64,000 nt of DNA, from NCBI GenBank assembly GCA_015057325.1, contig SVEQ01000006.1:75324-139323 (forward strand), read 5' to 3'. This DNA is from Lachnospiraceae bacterium. GTDB lineage: Bacteria > Bacillota > Clostridia > Lachnospirales > Lachnospiraceae. This document shows, piece by piece, positions 50,819 to 59,453 of this stretch (positions are counted from its first letter, which is position 1; every line of letters starts with the position of its first letter). The notes beneath the pieces are model-generated. The model did no database searches. It saw nothing but the letters and a program-made list of their open reading frames with translations, and was not told the origin of the DNA. Position numbers and translations under genes: made by a program.

Positions 50819-51730
50819 ATGACACTTATGCAGTTGAAATATGTAATCAAGGTTTCTGAATCGTCATCAATGAGTGAGGCGGCGAGAGATTTGTTTATAT
50901 CACAGCCGAGTCTTTCGGAGTCTATTAAGGACCTCGAAGAAGAGGTGGGACTTGAGCTTTTTAACAGAAGCAACCGTGGAATTACGTTGACTAATGAAGG
51001 CAAAGAGTTTATCGGTTATGCCAAGCAGGTGGTTGAGCAGTACACACTTATGGAGTCGAAGTATATTGAAAAGACTGCTGAAAAGAAGAAGTTTTCCGTG
51101 TCCATGCAACATTACAGCTTTGCGGTTAATGCGTTTGTTGAACTTGTCAAGCAGTTTGGAATGGACAAGTACGAGTTTGCGGTTAAGGAAAGCAGAACTT
51201 ATGATGTTATAGATGATGTAAGAACTTTTCGTAGCGAACTTGGAATACTCTATGTAAATGATTTCAACCGTAAGGTTATGATGAAGCTTTTTAAGGATAA
51301 TGATTTGGAGTTTGTTCCGATTGTTGATTGTCCTATATATGTCTATCTATGGAAGAAACACCCTCTTGCAAAAAAAGAGTCGATAGATATAGAAGAACTG
51401 TCTGAATATCCTTGTCTTGCGTTTGATCAGGGTACCAACAACTCATTTTATTTTGCGGAGGAAGTACTTAGTACTTATGAGTATAAGCAGATTATCCGTG
51501 CTAATGATAGAGCTACAATGCTTAATCTCATGGTTGGACTTAACGGATATACATTGTGTTCCGGAATTATATGTGAGCCATTAAATGGAGTTGATTTCTG
51601 TGCGGTCAAGCTTGAGTCTGATGAGATAATGACCATTGGATATATCAAGAGAAAGAATGTAACGCTTACAAAGCTTGGCCAGAAGTACGTTGAGGAACTT
51701 TCAAAGTACCAGGATCAGGCAATGCACTAA
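50819..51730 (+). CDS. LysR-family transcriptional regulator
   Basis: The start at 50819 is 10 bases from GGAGG. The 303-residue protein has an N-terminal winged HTH (LMQLKYVIKVSESSSMSEAARDLFISQPSLSESI is its helix region) and a LysR effector domain. TTGACA at 50756 could be its -35, but no good -10 is spaced correctly. Given its place between the organosulfur operon and cysK, it may sense a sulfur metabolite such as O-acetylserine (as CysB-type regulators do); the ligand is not readable. Confidence 0.9.
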   Translation: MTLMQLKYVIKVSESSSMSEAARDLFISQPSLSESIKDLEEEVGLELFNRSNRGITLTNEGKEFIGYAKQVVEQYTLMESKYIEKTAEKKKFSVSMQHYSFAVNAFVELVKQFGMDKYEFAVKESRTYDVIDDVRTFRSELGILYVNDFNRKVMMKLFKDNDLEFVPIVDCPIYVYLWKKHPLAKKESIDIEELSEYPCLAFDQGTNNSFYFAEEVLSTYEYKQIIRANDRATMLNLMVGLNGYTLCSGIICEPLNGVDFCAVKLESDEIMTIGYIKRKNVTLTKLGQKYVEELSKYQDQAMH

Positions 51731-51748
51731 TAAAATATAAAAAATTAA

Positions 51749-51787
51749 ATATCCCCTATTGACAAATATGAAAGTAGGGGATATAAT
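51749..51787 (+). promoter_or_regulatory. cysK promoter inside a 10-bp inverted repeat
   Basis: TTGACA (51759-51764), 17 bases, TATAAT (51782-51787): a consensus promoter. ATATCCCCTA (51749-51758) and TAGGGGATAT (51775-51784) form a perfect dyad with a 16-base gap that spans the -35 and touches the -10. Such a consensus promoter would be very strong unless repressed. Confidence 0.8.
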
Positions 51788-51800
51788 CATACCCATAAAA

Positions 51801-51817
51801 CCTATTTATCACATAGG
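51801..51817. promoter_or_regulatory. Rrf2/CymR-like operator: CCTAT-N7-ATAGG
   Basis: CCTAT (51801-51805) and ATAGG (51813-51817), 7-base gap, 13 bases after the -10 of the cysK promoter. A protein bound there would block transcription. It matches the site at 39230. Confidence 0.55.
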
Positions 51818-51863
51818 AATTATAGAAATAATAAAATTAGAACGAAAAAGGGAGGACAAAGAC

Positions 51864-52799
51864 ATGAGTAATATTAAAGAGAGTTCATTAGAATTAATCG
51901 GAGGAACACCAATTTTGAAATTAAGCAGATATTCAAAGCAGGCAGGAGTTGAAGGTGCAACTATCCTTGGTAAGCTTGAGTATCTTAATCCGGCAGGTTC
52001 TGTTAAGGACCGTATCGCACTTGCAATGATTGAGGATGCAGAGGCTAAGGGATTACTTAAGCCGGGTGCAACAATTATAGAGCCTACATCAGGTAATACA
52101 GGTATCGGTCTTGCAGCTGTTGCAGCAGCAAAGGGATATCATGCTATACTTACACTTCCTGACACAATGAGTGTTGAGAGACGTAATCTTCTTAAAGCAT
52201 ACGGTGCAGAGCTTGTACTTACAGAAGGTGCAAAAGGAATGAAGGGAGCTATCGCAAAAGCAGAAGAACTTAAGAACGAGATTGAAGGTTCTGTAATTCT
52301 TGGACAGTTCGTTAACCCTGCTAACCCTAAGGTTCATCGTGAGACAACAGGTCCTGAGATTTGGGAGCAGACAGACGGCAAGGTTGACATCTTCGTTGCC
52401 GGTGTTGGTACAGGTGGAACAATAACGGGTGTTGGTGAGTATTTGAAGTCACAGAATCCTGATGTAAAGGTAGTTGCAGTAGAGCCTGCAGGAAGCCCTG
52501 TACTTTCAAAGGGTACAGCAGGACCTCATAAGATTCAGGGTATCGGTGCAGGATTCGTACCTGACACATTGAATACTAAGGTATATGATGAGATTCTTCC
52601 TATCGACAATGATGATGCATTTGCAGAGGGCAAGGCTTTTGCTGTAAGTGAAGGTATCCTTGTAGGTATCTCTTCAGGTGCAGCACTTAAGGCTGCTTCA
52701 ATTCTTGCAGCTCGTCCTGAAAATGCAGGTAAGACAATCGTTGCATTGCTTCCTGATTCAGGTGACAGATATTTATCGACAGCATTATTTAGCAACTAG
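51864..52799 (+). CDS. cysK: Cysteine synthase A
   Basis: The ATG at 51864 is 8 bases after GGGAGG. The 311-residue enzyme has the start [27 protein letters not shown] (PLP Lys), [31 protein letters not shown] and [10 protein letters not shown]. It condenses O-acetylserine with sulfide to give cysteine. Codon use (many GCA, ACA, CTT, GGT) is more biased than in the paralogue at 47780, consistent with high expression from its consensus promoter. Confidence 0.94.
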   Translation: MSNIKESSLELIGGTPILKLSRYSKQAGVEGATILGKLEYLNPAGSVKDRIALAMIEDAEAKGLLKPGATIIEPTSGNTGIGLAAVAAAKGYHAILTLPDTMSVERRNLLKAYGAELVLTEGAKGMKGAIAKAEELKNEIEGSVILGQFVNPANPKVHRETTGPEIWEQTDGKVDIFVAGVGTGGTITGVGEYLKSQNPDVKVVAVEPAGSPVLSKGTAGPHKIQGIGAGFVPDTLNTKVYDEILPIDNDDAFAEGKAFAVSEGILVGISSGAALKAASILAARPENAGKTIVALLPDSGDRYLSTALFSN

Positions 52800-52840
52800 T
52801 ATGATTTCGTTATGTGAATAATACATTTATAAATATCTTC

Positions 52841-52870
52841 TTGAAAGGCGTATTAACCTTGTGGTATAGT
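52841..52870 (+). promoter_or_regulatory. Promoter of the first Rrf2 gene
   Basis: TTGAAA (52841-52846), 18-base spacer, TATAGT (52865-52870), then GGAAGG before the ATG at 52894. Confidence 0.6.
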
Positions 52871-52893
52871 ATGAATAAGGAAGGTGGGTATAA

Positions 52894-53325
52894 ATGAAAG
52901 TTTCAACAAGAGGTAGATACGCAATTCGAGTAATGCTCGATCTTGCAGAATATAGTAATGGAGAATGTATACCATTAATGGACATTGCCAAGAGACAGGA
53001 TATATCAGAAAAATATCTTGAGGCGATTGTTTCATTACTTGTCAAAGCAGGACTTTTAACTGCAACCCGTGGTAAGAAGGGAGGATACAGACTTACAAGG
53101 TCTCCGGAGGAATATACACTCAAGGATATTTTACAGATTACGGAAGGCGCGTTTGCACCTGTATCGTGTCTTGAAACTTCGCCTAATACATGCGAGCGTG
53201 CAACTACATGTAAAACGCTCAAGGTATGGACAGATTTTCAGGATTTGGTTAACGACTATTTTGCGGGAATTACTTTGGCAAGTTTGCTTGAAGATAACTC
53301 TTGTGCAGACAATTATTCCATATAA
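52894..53325 (+). CDS. Rrf2-family regulator with Cys cluster (IscR-like)
   Basis: A 143-residue regulator with the Rrf2 start MKVSTRGRYAIRVMLDLAEY and a winged HTH (ISEKYLEAIVSLLVKAGLL, GKKGGYRLTRSPEE). Three Cys (CLETSPNTCERATTC, near residues 93-107) sit where IscR and NsrR bind an Fe-S cluster, although the spacing is C-x7-C-x5-C. It may sense Fe-S or redox state. It lies directly after cysK, and a second Rrf2 gene lacking these Cys follows. Confidence 0.9.
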   Translation: MKVSTRGRYAIRVMLDLAEYSNGECIPLMDIAKRQDISEKYLEAIVSLLVKAGLLTATRGKKGGYRLTRSPEEYTLKDILQITEGAFAPVSCLETSPNTCERATTCKTLKVWTDFQDLVNDYFAGITLASLLEDNSCADNYSI

Positions 53326-53340
53326 AGAAACGATGATTTT

Positions 53341-53375
53341 AAGGCTGCTGTCACGAAATATGATGGCAGCCTTTT
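53341..53375 (+). terminator. Intrinsic terminator after the first Rrf2 gene
   Basis: A 13-bp stem with two G-U pairs (53341-53353 with 53361-53373) enclosing CGAAATA, then T-run. Confidence 0.88.
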
Positions 53376-53460
53376 TGGATTTGTAAGTATACATTATCCC
53401 GTTGCGAACATAACACAGTTCCAACACTGAATACATAATGACAGTAGGAAGGAGGATTTT

Positions 53461-53883
53461 ATGAAGATATCAACAAGGGGGAGATACGCTCTTATAATTA
53501 TGCTTGATCTTGCAACGTATAATACCGGCGAGCCGATACGTCTTAAGGATATTGCCAAGAGACAGTTGATTTCGGAAAAGTACCTTGAACAGATTATCGC
53601 GATGCTTAATAAGGCGGGATACGTTAAGAGTATTCGTGGACCGCAGGGAGGATATCTGCTTAAGAACTCACCGGAGGAATATACGGTAGGAATGATTCTT
53701 CGACAGACAGAAGGTGATTTGTCACCCGTATCGTATGAGGATGAAGAGAGCTATCAGCGCGAGACAATTATTTCGAAAGTATGGGTTCAGATAGAAGAGG
53801 CAATTAATGATATTGTTGACAATATCACACTTCGTAATCTGATTGATTGGCAGGAAGAGGAGTTCTATAATTACGTTATTTAA
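53461..53883 (+). CDS. Rrf2-family regulator without Cys cluster (CymR-like)
   Basis: A 140-residue paralogue of the preceding regulator (MKISTRGRYALIIMLDLATY). The HTH and wing are conserved (ISEKYLEQIIAMLNKAGYV, GPQGGYLLKNSPEE), but the effector region has no Cys. This resembles CymR of Firmicutes, which represses cysteine genes in complex with CysK rather than through Fe-S. Two Rrf2-like operators precede the organosulfur operon and cysK. It is therefore a good candidate for the repressor, by inference. AGGAAGGAGG precedes the ATG. Confidence 0.88.
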   Translation: MKISTRGRYALIIMLDLATYNTGEPIRLKDIAKRQLISEKYLEQIIAMLNKAGYVKSIRGPQGGYLLKNSPEEYTVGMILRQTEGDLSPVSYEDEESYQRETIISKVWVQIEEAINDIVDNITLRNLIDWQEEEFYNYVI

Positions 53884-53890
53884 TTGTCTA

Positions 53891-53918
53891 TTGAAATGTT
53901 ATTGTTCTTTGTGATAAT
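53891..53918 (+). promoter_or_regulatory. Promoter of the rhodanese-TtcA gene
   Basis: TTGAAA (53891-53896), 16-base spacer, GATAAT (53913-53918). Confidence 0.5.
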
Positions 53919-53964
53919 ATATCGTGGAAATACGAATTAGGTTTAGTTAGATAAGGAATAGACA

Positions 53965-55110
53965 ATGTTATTGGTAACAATCGATGATATGAAGCGTGAT
54001 GAACGCGATAAACTTATAGTAGATGTCAGAAAGCCCGGAGATTATGAGAAAGATACTTATCCGGGAGCAATCAATATATACTGGGAAGAATGGGATAGTC
54101 ATAAGGAAGATATTCCCAAAGACAAACCGGTATATCTTTTTTGCTATACGGAGATGAGGTCTAAGGAAATTGCCGAAATGATGCAGGACGAAGGATATGA
54201 AGTCTATGCGATAGAGAACGGTATTCAATCTTATCTGCGGTTAAAATTGGCTGACATGATGAAGAAGTTTGATGAAGAAGAGAATGTCTGCAAGGACATT
54301 GAACGTAGTATTGTCAAAAAGTTCCGTAAAGATATATGGCGTCCTTTTACGAAAGCTATTAATGAGTATGAACTTGTTCAAGATGGTGACAAGATAGCTG
54401 TATGTATATCCGGTGGTAAGGATTCAATGCTCATGGCGAAACTTTTTCAGGAATTGGAACGTCACGGTAAGAAGAACTTTGAGGTTGTTTTCCTTGTTAT
54501 GAATCCCGGATATAATGAGATTAATTACAAAACTATCAAGGATAACGCAAAGCTTCTTAATGTTCCTATTACGGTATTTGAGAATGATATATTTGATGTG
54601 GTTGCAGGTGATGATATTGGCGGTTCACCATGTTATCTTTGTGCACGAATGAGGAGAGGATATCTCTACAGTAAGGCGCAGGAATTGGGCTGTAACAAGA
54701 TTGCACTCGGTCATCATTACGACGATGTTATAGAGACGATAGTAATGGGAATGATGTACGGTGGTCAGATTCAGACAATGATGCCGAAGCTTCATAGTAC
54801 AAACTTTCCGGGAATGGAACTTATAAGACCGCTTTATCTTGTTAGAGAATCTGCAATCAAACATTGGCGTGATTATAACAATCTGTATTTTATACAATGC
54901 GCGTGTCGTTTTACGGAAAGTTGCGCATCTTGTGGAGGAACAGAGAAAGGATCAAAGCGTGCGGAGGTCAAACAACTTATCGCCGAGCTTGCAGCCAAAG
55001 ATCCGCTTATAGAAAAGAATATATTCAGAAGTGTGGAGAATGTTAACCTGTCCACGGTAATCGCATACAAAAAGGACGGGGTAAAGCATCATTTTCTCGA
55101 TGAGTATTAA
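53965..55110 (+). CDS. Rhodanese domain fused to TtcA/TtuA-type tRNA sulfurtransferase
   Basis: A 381-residue fusion. Residues ~1-95 are a rhodanese domain with catalytic Cys in LFCYTEMRSKE, which carries persulfide sulfur. Residues ~115-381 are a PP-loop ATPase with CISGGKDSM, a Cys pair in SPCYLCARMRRG and ALGHHYDDVIET. A late CACRFTESCASCGG adds more Cys that may hold an Fe-S cluster. TtcA-type enzymes thiolate tRNA (2-thiocytidine 32) or related targets. The fused rhodanese could feed sulfur directly. It sits among cysteine genes with its own promoter and terminator. Confidence 0.88.
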   Translation: MLLVTIDDMKRDERDKLIVDVRKPGDYEKDTYPGAINIYWEEWDSHKEDIPKDKPVYLFCYTEMRSKEIAEMMQDEGYEVYAIENGIQSYLRLKLADMMKKFDEEENVCKDIERSIVKKFRKDIWRPFTKAINEYELVQDGDKIAVCISGGKDSMLMAKLFQELERHGKKNFEVVFLVMNPGYNEINYKTIKDNAKLLNVPITVFENDIFDVVAGDDIGGSPCYLCARMRRGYLYSKAQELGCNKIALGHHYDDVIETIVMGMMYGGQIQTMMPKLHSTNFPGMELIRPLYLVRESAIKHWRDYNNLYFIQCACRFTESCASCGGTEKGSKRAEVKQLIAELAAKDPLIEKNIFRSVENVNLSTVIAYKKDGVKHHFLDEY

Positions 55111-55144
55111 GCATCTTCAAATAGCGAAGATGCTTTCTTTTTTT
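55111..55144 (+). terminator. Intrinsic terminator
   Basis: GCATCTTC (55111-55118) with GAAGATGC (55126-55133) and a T-rich tail. Confidence 0.88.
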
Positions 55145-55168
55145 AACTAATCTCAGACAAAATATTAA

Positions 55169-55227
55169 TTGAGATTATGCGCATTTTGTGGTAATCTTTA
55201 GTAGTGCCTGTATGTATGGCACATACA
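55169..55227 (+). promoter_or_regulatory. Promoter and downstream dyad before the TrpB2 gene
   Basis: TTGAGA (55169-55174), 17-base spacer, TAATCT (55192-55197). A perfect dyad TGTATGT-N5-ACATACA (55209-55215 with 55221-55227) lies just after the expected start site and may be an operator or leader hairpin. Confidence 0.45.
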
Positions 55228-55259
55228 TGGAAAAGTTTTTATTTAGGAGGATACTACTA

Positions 55260-56627
55260 ATGAGTGAGATACCTTACAAAATTTATCTTGAGGAGAAGGA
55301 GATGCCGGATAAATGGTACAACGTACGTGCGGATATGAAGAAAAAACCTGCACCGATTTTAAATCCGGGGACTTTACAACCTGTAACGCTTGATGAATTA
55401 TCAGGAATATTCTGTAAGGAGTTGGCACAGCAGGAACTTGATGATACAACAGCATATTTCGATATCCCTGAGGAGATAAGAAACTTTTATAAGATGTATC
55501 GTCCGTCACCACTTGTACGTGCATACTGTCTTGAGAAGAAGTTGGGTACACCGGCTCACATTTATTATAAATTCGAAGGTAACAACACATCCGGAAGTCA
55601 TAAATTAAACTCTGCTATTGCGCAGGCATATTATGCAAAGAAGCAGGGACTTAAGGGTGTAACAACAGAAACCGGCGCTGGTCAGTGGGGAACAGCTCTT
55701 TCAATGGCATGTTCTTATTTTGACCTTGACTGTCAGGTGTATATGGTTAAGGTTTCTTACGAGCAGAAGCCTTTCAGACGTGAGGTTATGAGAACATACG
55801 GTGCCAAGGTTACACCTTCACCGTCTATGAATACAGAGGTTGGCCGCAAGATAAATGCAGAGTTTCCGGGAACTACAGGAAGCTTGGGATGCGCAATCTC
55901 AGAAGCTGTTGAGGCAGCAGTAAGCCAGGAGGGATACCGTTATGTTTTAGGTTCGGTTCTTTCACAGGTACTTCTTCATCAGTCAGTTATCGGATTAGAG
56001 ACAAAGGCTGCACTTGATAAATACGGCATTAAGGCTGATATGATTATCGGTTGTGCCGGAGGTGGTTCAAACCTTGGTGGTCTTATTTCACCATTTGCGG
56101 GAGAAATCTTAAGAGGCGAGAATAACTACGATATAGTTGCAGTTGAACCTGCGTCCTGTCCAAGTCTTACAAGAGGTGTGTACGCATACGATTTCTGCGA
56201 TACAGGTAAGGTTTGTCCTCTTGCTAAGATGTACACATTAGGAAGTGGATTTATCCCTTCAGCTAACCATGCCGGCGGTCTTCGTTATCATGGTATGAGC
56301 TCTGTTGTTTCAGAGTTGTATGATCAGGGAATTCTTCGTGCAACAAGTGTTGAGCAGACAAAGGTTTTTGAGGCTGCAGAAATGTTTGCGAGAGTTGAGG
56401 GAATCCTTCCTGCACCGGAGTCATCACATGCAATTCGCGTTGCAATTGATGAAGCACTTAAGTGCAAGGAGACAGGTGAGGCTAAGAACATCGTATTCGG
56501 TCTTACAGGAACAGGATACTTTGATATGGTTGCATACCAGAAGTACAACGACAAGGAAATGAGCGATTATATTCCTACAGATGAGGATTTGCAGAAGTCA
56601 ATCAGTACTTTACCTAAAGTCGATTAA
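55260..56627 (+). CDS. trpB2: TrpB2-type tryptophan synthase beta chain
   Basis: The start at 55260 is 9 bases from AGGAGG. The 455-residue protein is longer than TrpB1 (~400) and has TrpB2 hallmarks: MPDKWYNVRADMKKKP near the start, IPEEIRNFYKMYRPSPLVRA, GSHKLNSAIAQAYYAKKQG (PLP Lys), TETGAGQWGTALSMA, GCAGGGSNLGG and a long SANHAGGLRYHGM region. It makes tryptophan from serine and indole. No trpA or other trp gene is adjacent, so it is an orphan that probably salvages indole. Confidence in the family is high. Confidence 0.93.
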   Translation: MSEIPYKIYLEEKEMPDKWYNVRADMKKKPAPILNPGTLQPVTLDELSGIFCKELAQQELDDTTAYFDIPEEIRNFYKMYRPSPLVRAYCLEKKLGTPAHIYYKFEGNNTSGSHKLNSAIAQAYYAKKQGLKGVTTETGAGQWGTALSMACSYFDLDCQVYMVKVSYEQKPFRREVMRTYGAKVTPSPSMNTEVGRKINAEFPGTTGSLGCAISEAVEAAVSQEGYRYVLGSVLSQVLLHQSVIGLETKAALDKYGIKADMIIGCAGGGSNLGGLISPFAGEILRGENNYDIVAVEPASCPSLTRGVYAYDFCDTGKVCPLAKMYTLGSGFIPSANHAGGLRYHGMSSVVSELYDQGILRATSVEQTKVFEAAEMFARVEGILPAPESSHAIRVAIDEALKCKETGEAKNIVFGLTGTGYFDMVAYQKYNDKEMSDYIPTDEDLQKSISTLPKVD

Positions 56628-56654
56628 TAAAAGAGTCTCATAGGGGGAGACGAT

Positions 56655-57341
56655 ATGATGAAAGTTTTGGTTGTGGAAGATGATGCGGAGATTAGAGAAC
56701 TCCTTAATAACTTTCTGACCGGACATGAGTATGAAGTCATCCTTGCCGGTAACGGTAAGGATGGCTCTATGCTTATTAGGGAGGAATCATTTGATATAAT
56801 TCTTATGGATATGATGCTTCCGTTTAAGTCCGGGGATGATTTGATCCGTGAATTAAGAGACCTTTCTGATGAAAGAAAGAACACGCCGGTAATCGTGCTT
56901 TCTGCAAAGTCGGGAATGGACACGAGATTAGAGGTTCTTCGCATGGGCGCAGATGATTATATTATCAAGCCTTTTGATCTTGATGAGGTTTTAGTAAGAA
57001 TCGAGGTTGTGCTTAGAAGAAGCAGAGTAAATGATGAGCAGCCCAAAGAATTAAAATGTGGCGAACTGACAGTTGATGTGGATAATAATTCAGTAGTGTA
57101 TAACGACAAGGAGATACGCCTCACATCAAAGGAACTGCAACTACTTATCCTGTTTCTTGAAAATCCGAAGAAGACATTTACTAAAGCTAATTTATACGAG
57201 AAGGTTTGGAATGACGTGTATTACAGCGAAGACAATACTATCAATGTTCATATGAGTAATCTTCGCTCGAAGCTTAAGAAGGCTACGAAAGTTGAGTTTA
57301 TTGAGACTGTATGGGGAATAGGCTATAAGCTAAAAGATTAG
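56655..57341 (+). CDS. OmpR-family response regulator
   Basis: A 228-residue regulator; AGGGGGA precedes the ATG pair. The receiver has VVEDDAE, phospho-acceptor Asp in ILMDMMLPFKSG (~residue 52) and Lys in YIIKPFD. The C-terminal winged helix (LTSKELQLLILFLENPKKTF, NTINVHMSNLRSKL, VWGIGYKL) is typical. It pairs with the kinase 17 bases downstream. In similar clusters such systems respond to antimicrobial peptides or envelope stress, but no target is visible here. Confidence 0.95.
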   Translation: MMKVLVVEDDAEIRELLNNFLTGHEYEVILAGNGKDGSMLIREESFDIILMDMMLPFKSGDDLIRELRDLSDERKNTPVIVLSAKSGMDTRLEVLRMGADDYIIKPFDLDEVLVRIEVVLRRSRVNDEQPKELKCGELTVDVDNNSVVYNDKEIRLTSKELQLLILFLENPKKTFTKANLYEKVWNDVYYSEDNTINVHMSNLRSKLKKATKVEFIETVWGIGYKLKD

Positions 57342-57358
57342 TATATGGGGAATGGGAT

Positions 57359-58270
57359 ATGATTTTAATATGCATTATTCTTTTGTGTATATGTTTTGCT
57401 CTTGTCGTATATGTGTATATGATAAAGAGGCAGGTAATCAACATACGTAGAGAACTTGAAGCAACAAGAAAATCAGGTTATAACAGACAATTAAAAATAG
57501 CTCTTTTTGATGATGACATGGAGCAAATGACGGCAACAATTAATGAAAATCTTGATTATCAGAAAGAACTCAAATTAGAAAATGAACAATCAAAACAACA
57601 GTTGAAGCAGTCGGTGTCGGATATTGCCCACGACCTTAGAACACCTCTTACAGTTATTAAAGGTAACCTGCAAATGTTAGAACAGGAAGAAAACCTATCT
57701 CCACGAGGAAAAGAATTTGTTCGAGTAAGCGTAGAGAAGACAGACGCGTTAAGAGAGATGGTTGATGATTTTTTTGAACTATCTGTATTGGAAAGTGATG
57801 CCTCGGCTGTTTCGTTGAAACGAATAGATGCTACTGTTTTTTTGACACAATTTATTATAGATAATGAGGTGGTTATACGCCAGAGAGAGCTAACACCGAA
57901 GCTTTTGATTCCTGAAAAAAGCATATTTATAGATGCAGATGAAAAGCTACTTTCGAGAATGTGTAATAATCTGCTTAATAATATTTTGAAGTATGCAAAG
58001 GATGAGTTTTTGCTTGAACTTAGATGTGACTCTATAGATAATGGTAAAACGGTAATTACATTTGCTAATGATATTTCACATGAAAATGAAATAGATATAG
58101 ATAAGATTTTTAATCGAACTTACAGGGGAGATATAGCAAGACCTTCGGGAGGTGCAGGCCTTGGTTTGTATATCGTTAAACTGTTAGCAGACAAACAAGG
58201 TGCGGATGTTTCCGCATATATAAAAGATGACAAATTATATATTAGTGTGAGTTTTGCGAAGGAGGACTAG
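57359..58270 (+). CDS. Sensor histidine kinase with a single N-terminal membrane segment
   Basis: A 303-residue kinase with one transmembrane helix (residues ~1-21) and no extracytoplasmic sensor domain. The HisKA motif is SDIAHDLRTPLTVIKGN (~residue 95) and the ATPase has NNLLNNILKYA and GGAGLGLYIVKLLAD. Short intramembrane-sensing kinases of this type often rely on a nearby transporter or lipid signal. It follows its regulator by 17 bases and precedes the CDF gene by 2 bases. Confidence 0.93.
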   Translation: MILICIILLCICFALVVYVYMIKRQVINIRRELEATRKSGYNRQLKIALFDDDMEQMTATINENLDYQKELKLENEQSKQQLKQSVSDIAHDLRTPLTVIKGNLQMLEQEENLSPRGKEFVRVSVEKTDALREMVDDFFELSVLESDASAVSLKRIDATVFLTQFIIDNEVVIRQRELTPKLLIPEKSIFIDADEKLLSRMCNNLLNNILKYAKDEFLLELRCDSIDNGKTVITFANDISHENEIDIDKIFNRTYRGDIARPSGGAGLGLYIVKLLADKQGADVSAYIKDDKLYISVSFAKED

Positions 58271-58272
58271 TT

Positions 58273-59412
58273 ATGGACAACGTATATGAAAAAGAAAACA
58301 AACGAGGAAGGATTATAGTTCGAGCAAGTATAATAGGAATATTGGCTAATATTTTTCTTGCAGGTTTCAAGGCGGCAGTTGGATTGTTTAGTCACTCGAT
58401 TGCGATTGTACTTGATGCGGTTAATAATCTTTCTGATGCGCTAAGCTCGGTAATTACAATTGTGGGAACCAAGCTTGCAGGAAAAGAGGCTGACAAGAAG
58501 CACCCGTTTGGATATGGAAGAGTAGAATATTTAAGTTCACTTGTTATTTCTTTCATCGTGTTATACGCAGGAATAACCTCCTTCGTAGAATCAGTCAAAA
58601 AGATTGTTCATCCGGAGGTTCCGGATTACAAGGTTGTTTCTCTTGTAATTGTAACGGTTGCAATCTTTGTTAAGATTGGACTTGGTCTGTATGTTAAGAC
58701 AACCGGCGAGAAGGTTAATTCCGATTCATTGATTAATTCCGGCAAGGACGCATTACTTGACAGCGTTATTTCATGTGCGACTTTAATAGCGGCACTTGTG
58801 TTTACATTTACAGGATTATCACTTGAGTCATATCTTGGTGCATTAATTGCATTAGTTATTATTAAAGCAGGCTTGGAAATGCTTTCAGAGACAATATCCA
58901 AACTGCTTGGTGAGCCGGGAGATGTTGAGTTTTTGCAGGCTATTAAGAATACAGTCAGCAGTTTCCCTCAGGTTATCGGTGCGTATGATCTTGTGCTTCA
59001 CAACTACGGTCCTGATGCCTATAACGGTTCCATTCATGTGGCACTTGAAGACAATGTTTCGCTTACGGATTTTGATAAGCTTTCAAGAGAGATTACAAAC
59101 AAAGTTTATGCGGAACATAAGGTGATTTTAACATCTGTAGGAACTTACTCAGTTAATACACGTGACGACGAGACAAAGAGGCTTTTTGAGGAGATAAAAG
59201 AGCGCGTAGTTAAGCATGAGTTTGTCAAACAGATGCATGGTTTTTACTACGATAAGGAAGAAAAACAGATACGATTTGATGTGGTAATAAGTTTTGATTC
59301 TCCAAGCCGTCAGGCAAGCTTTAAAGAGGTGTTAGCTGATTTAAATGAAGCCTATCCGGATATAGACTTTACTTTGGCCATGGATATGGACTACGGAGAA
59401 TTGTTGGGATAA
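58273..59412 (+). CDS. Cation diffusion facilitator (divalent metal efflux)
   Basis: A 379-residue CDF protein with six predicted membrane helices. Metal-site residues appear in SIAIVLDAVNNLSDALSS (helix II) and the helix V region (NSGKDALLDSVISCAT). The C-terminal ~100 residues form the ferredoxin-like cytoplasmic domain (IGAYDLVLHNYGPDAYNGSIHV). CDF proteins export Zn, Mn, Fe or Co in exchange for protons. Coupling to the kinase gene (2-base gap, GAAGGAGG) suggests the two-component system controls metal efflux. Confidence 0.94.
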   Translation: MDNVYEKENKRGRIIVRASIIGILANIFLAGFKAAVGLFSHSIAIVLDAVNNLSDALSSVITIVGTKLAGKEADKKHPFGYGRVEYLSSLVISFIVLYAGITSFVESVKKIVHPEVPDYKVVSLVIVTVAIFVKIGLGLYVKTTGEKVNSDSLINSGKDALLDSVISCATLIAALVFTFTGLSLESYLGALIALVIIKAGLEMLSETISKLLGEPGDVEFLQAIKNTVSSFPQVIGAYDLVLHNYGPDAYNGSIHVALEDNVSLTDFDKLSREITNKVYAEHKVILTSVGTYSVNTRDDETKRLFEEIKERVVKHEFVKQMHGFYYDKEEKQIRFDVVISFDSPSRQASFKEVLADLNEAYPDIDFTLAMDMDYGELLG

Positions 59413-59437
59413 CATTCCTGCCTTTTTGGCAGGAATG
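59413..59437 (+). other. Perfect 10-bp hairpin after the CDF gene
   Basis: CATTCCTGCC (59413-59422), TTTTT loop, GGCAGGAATG (59428-59437). The stem is strong, but T-runs are absent after it, so termination is likely weak or Rho-independent only in part. Confidence 0.65.
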
Positions 59438-59453
59438 CCAATTGGATGTTAAT

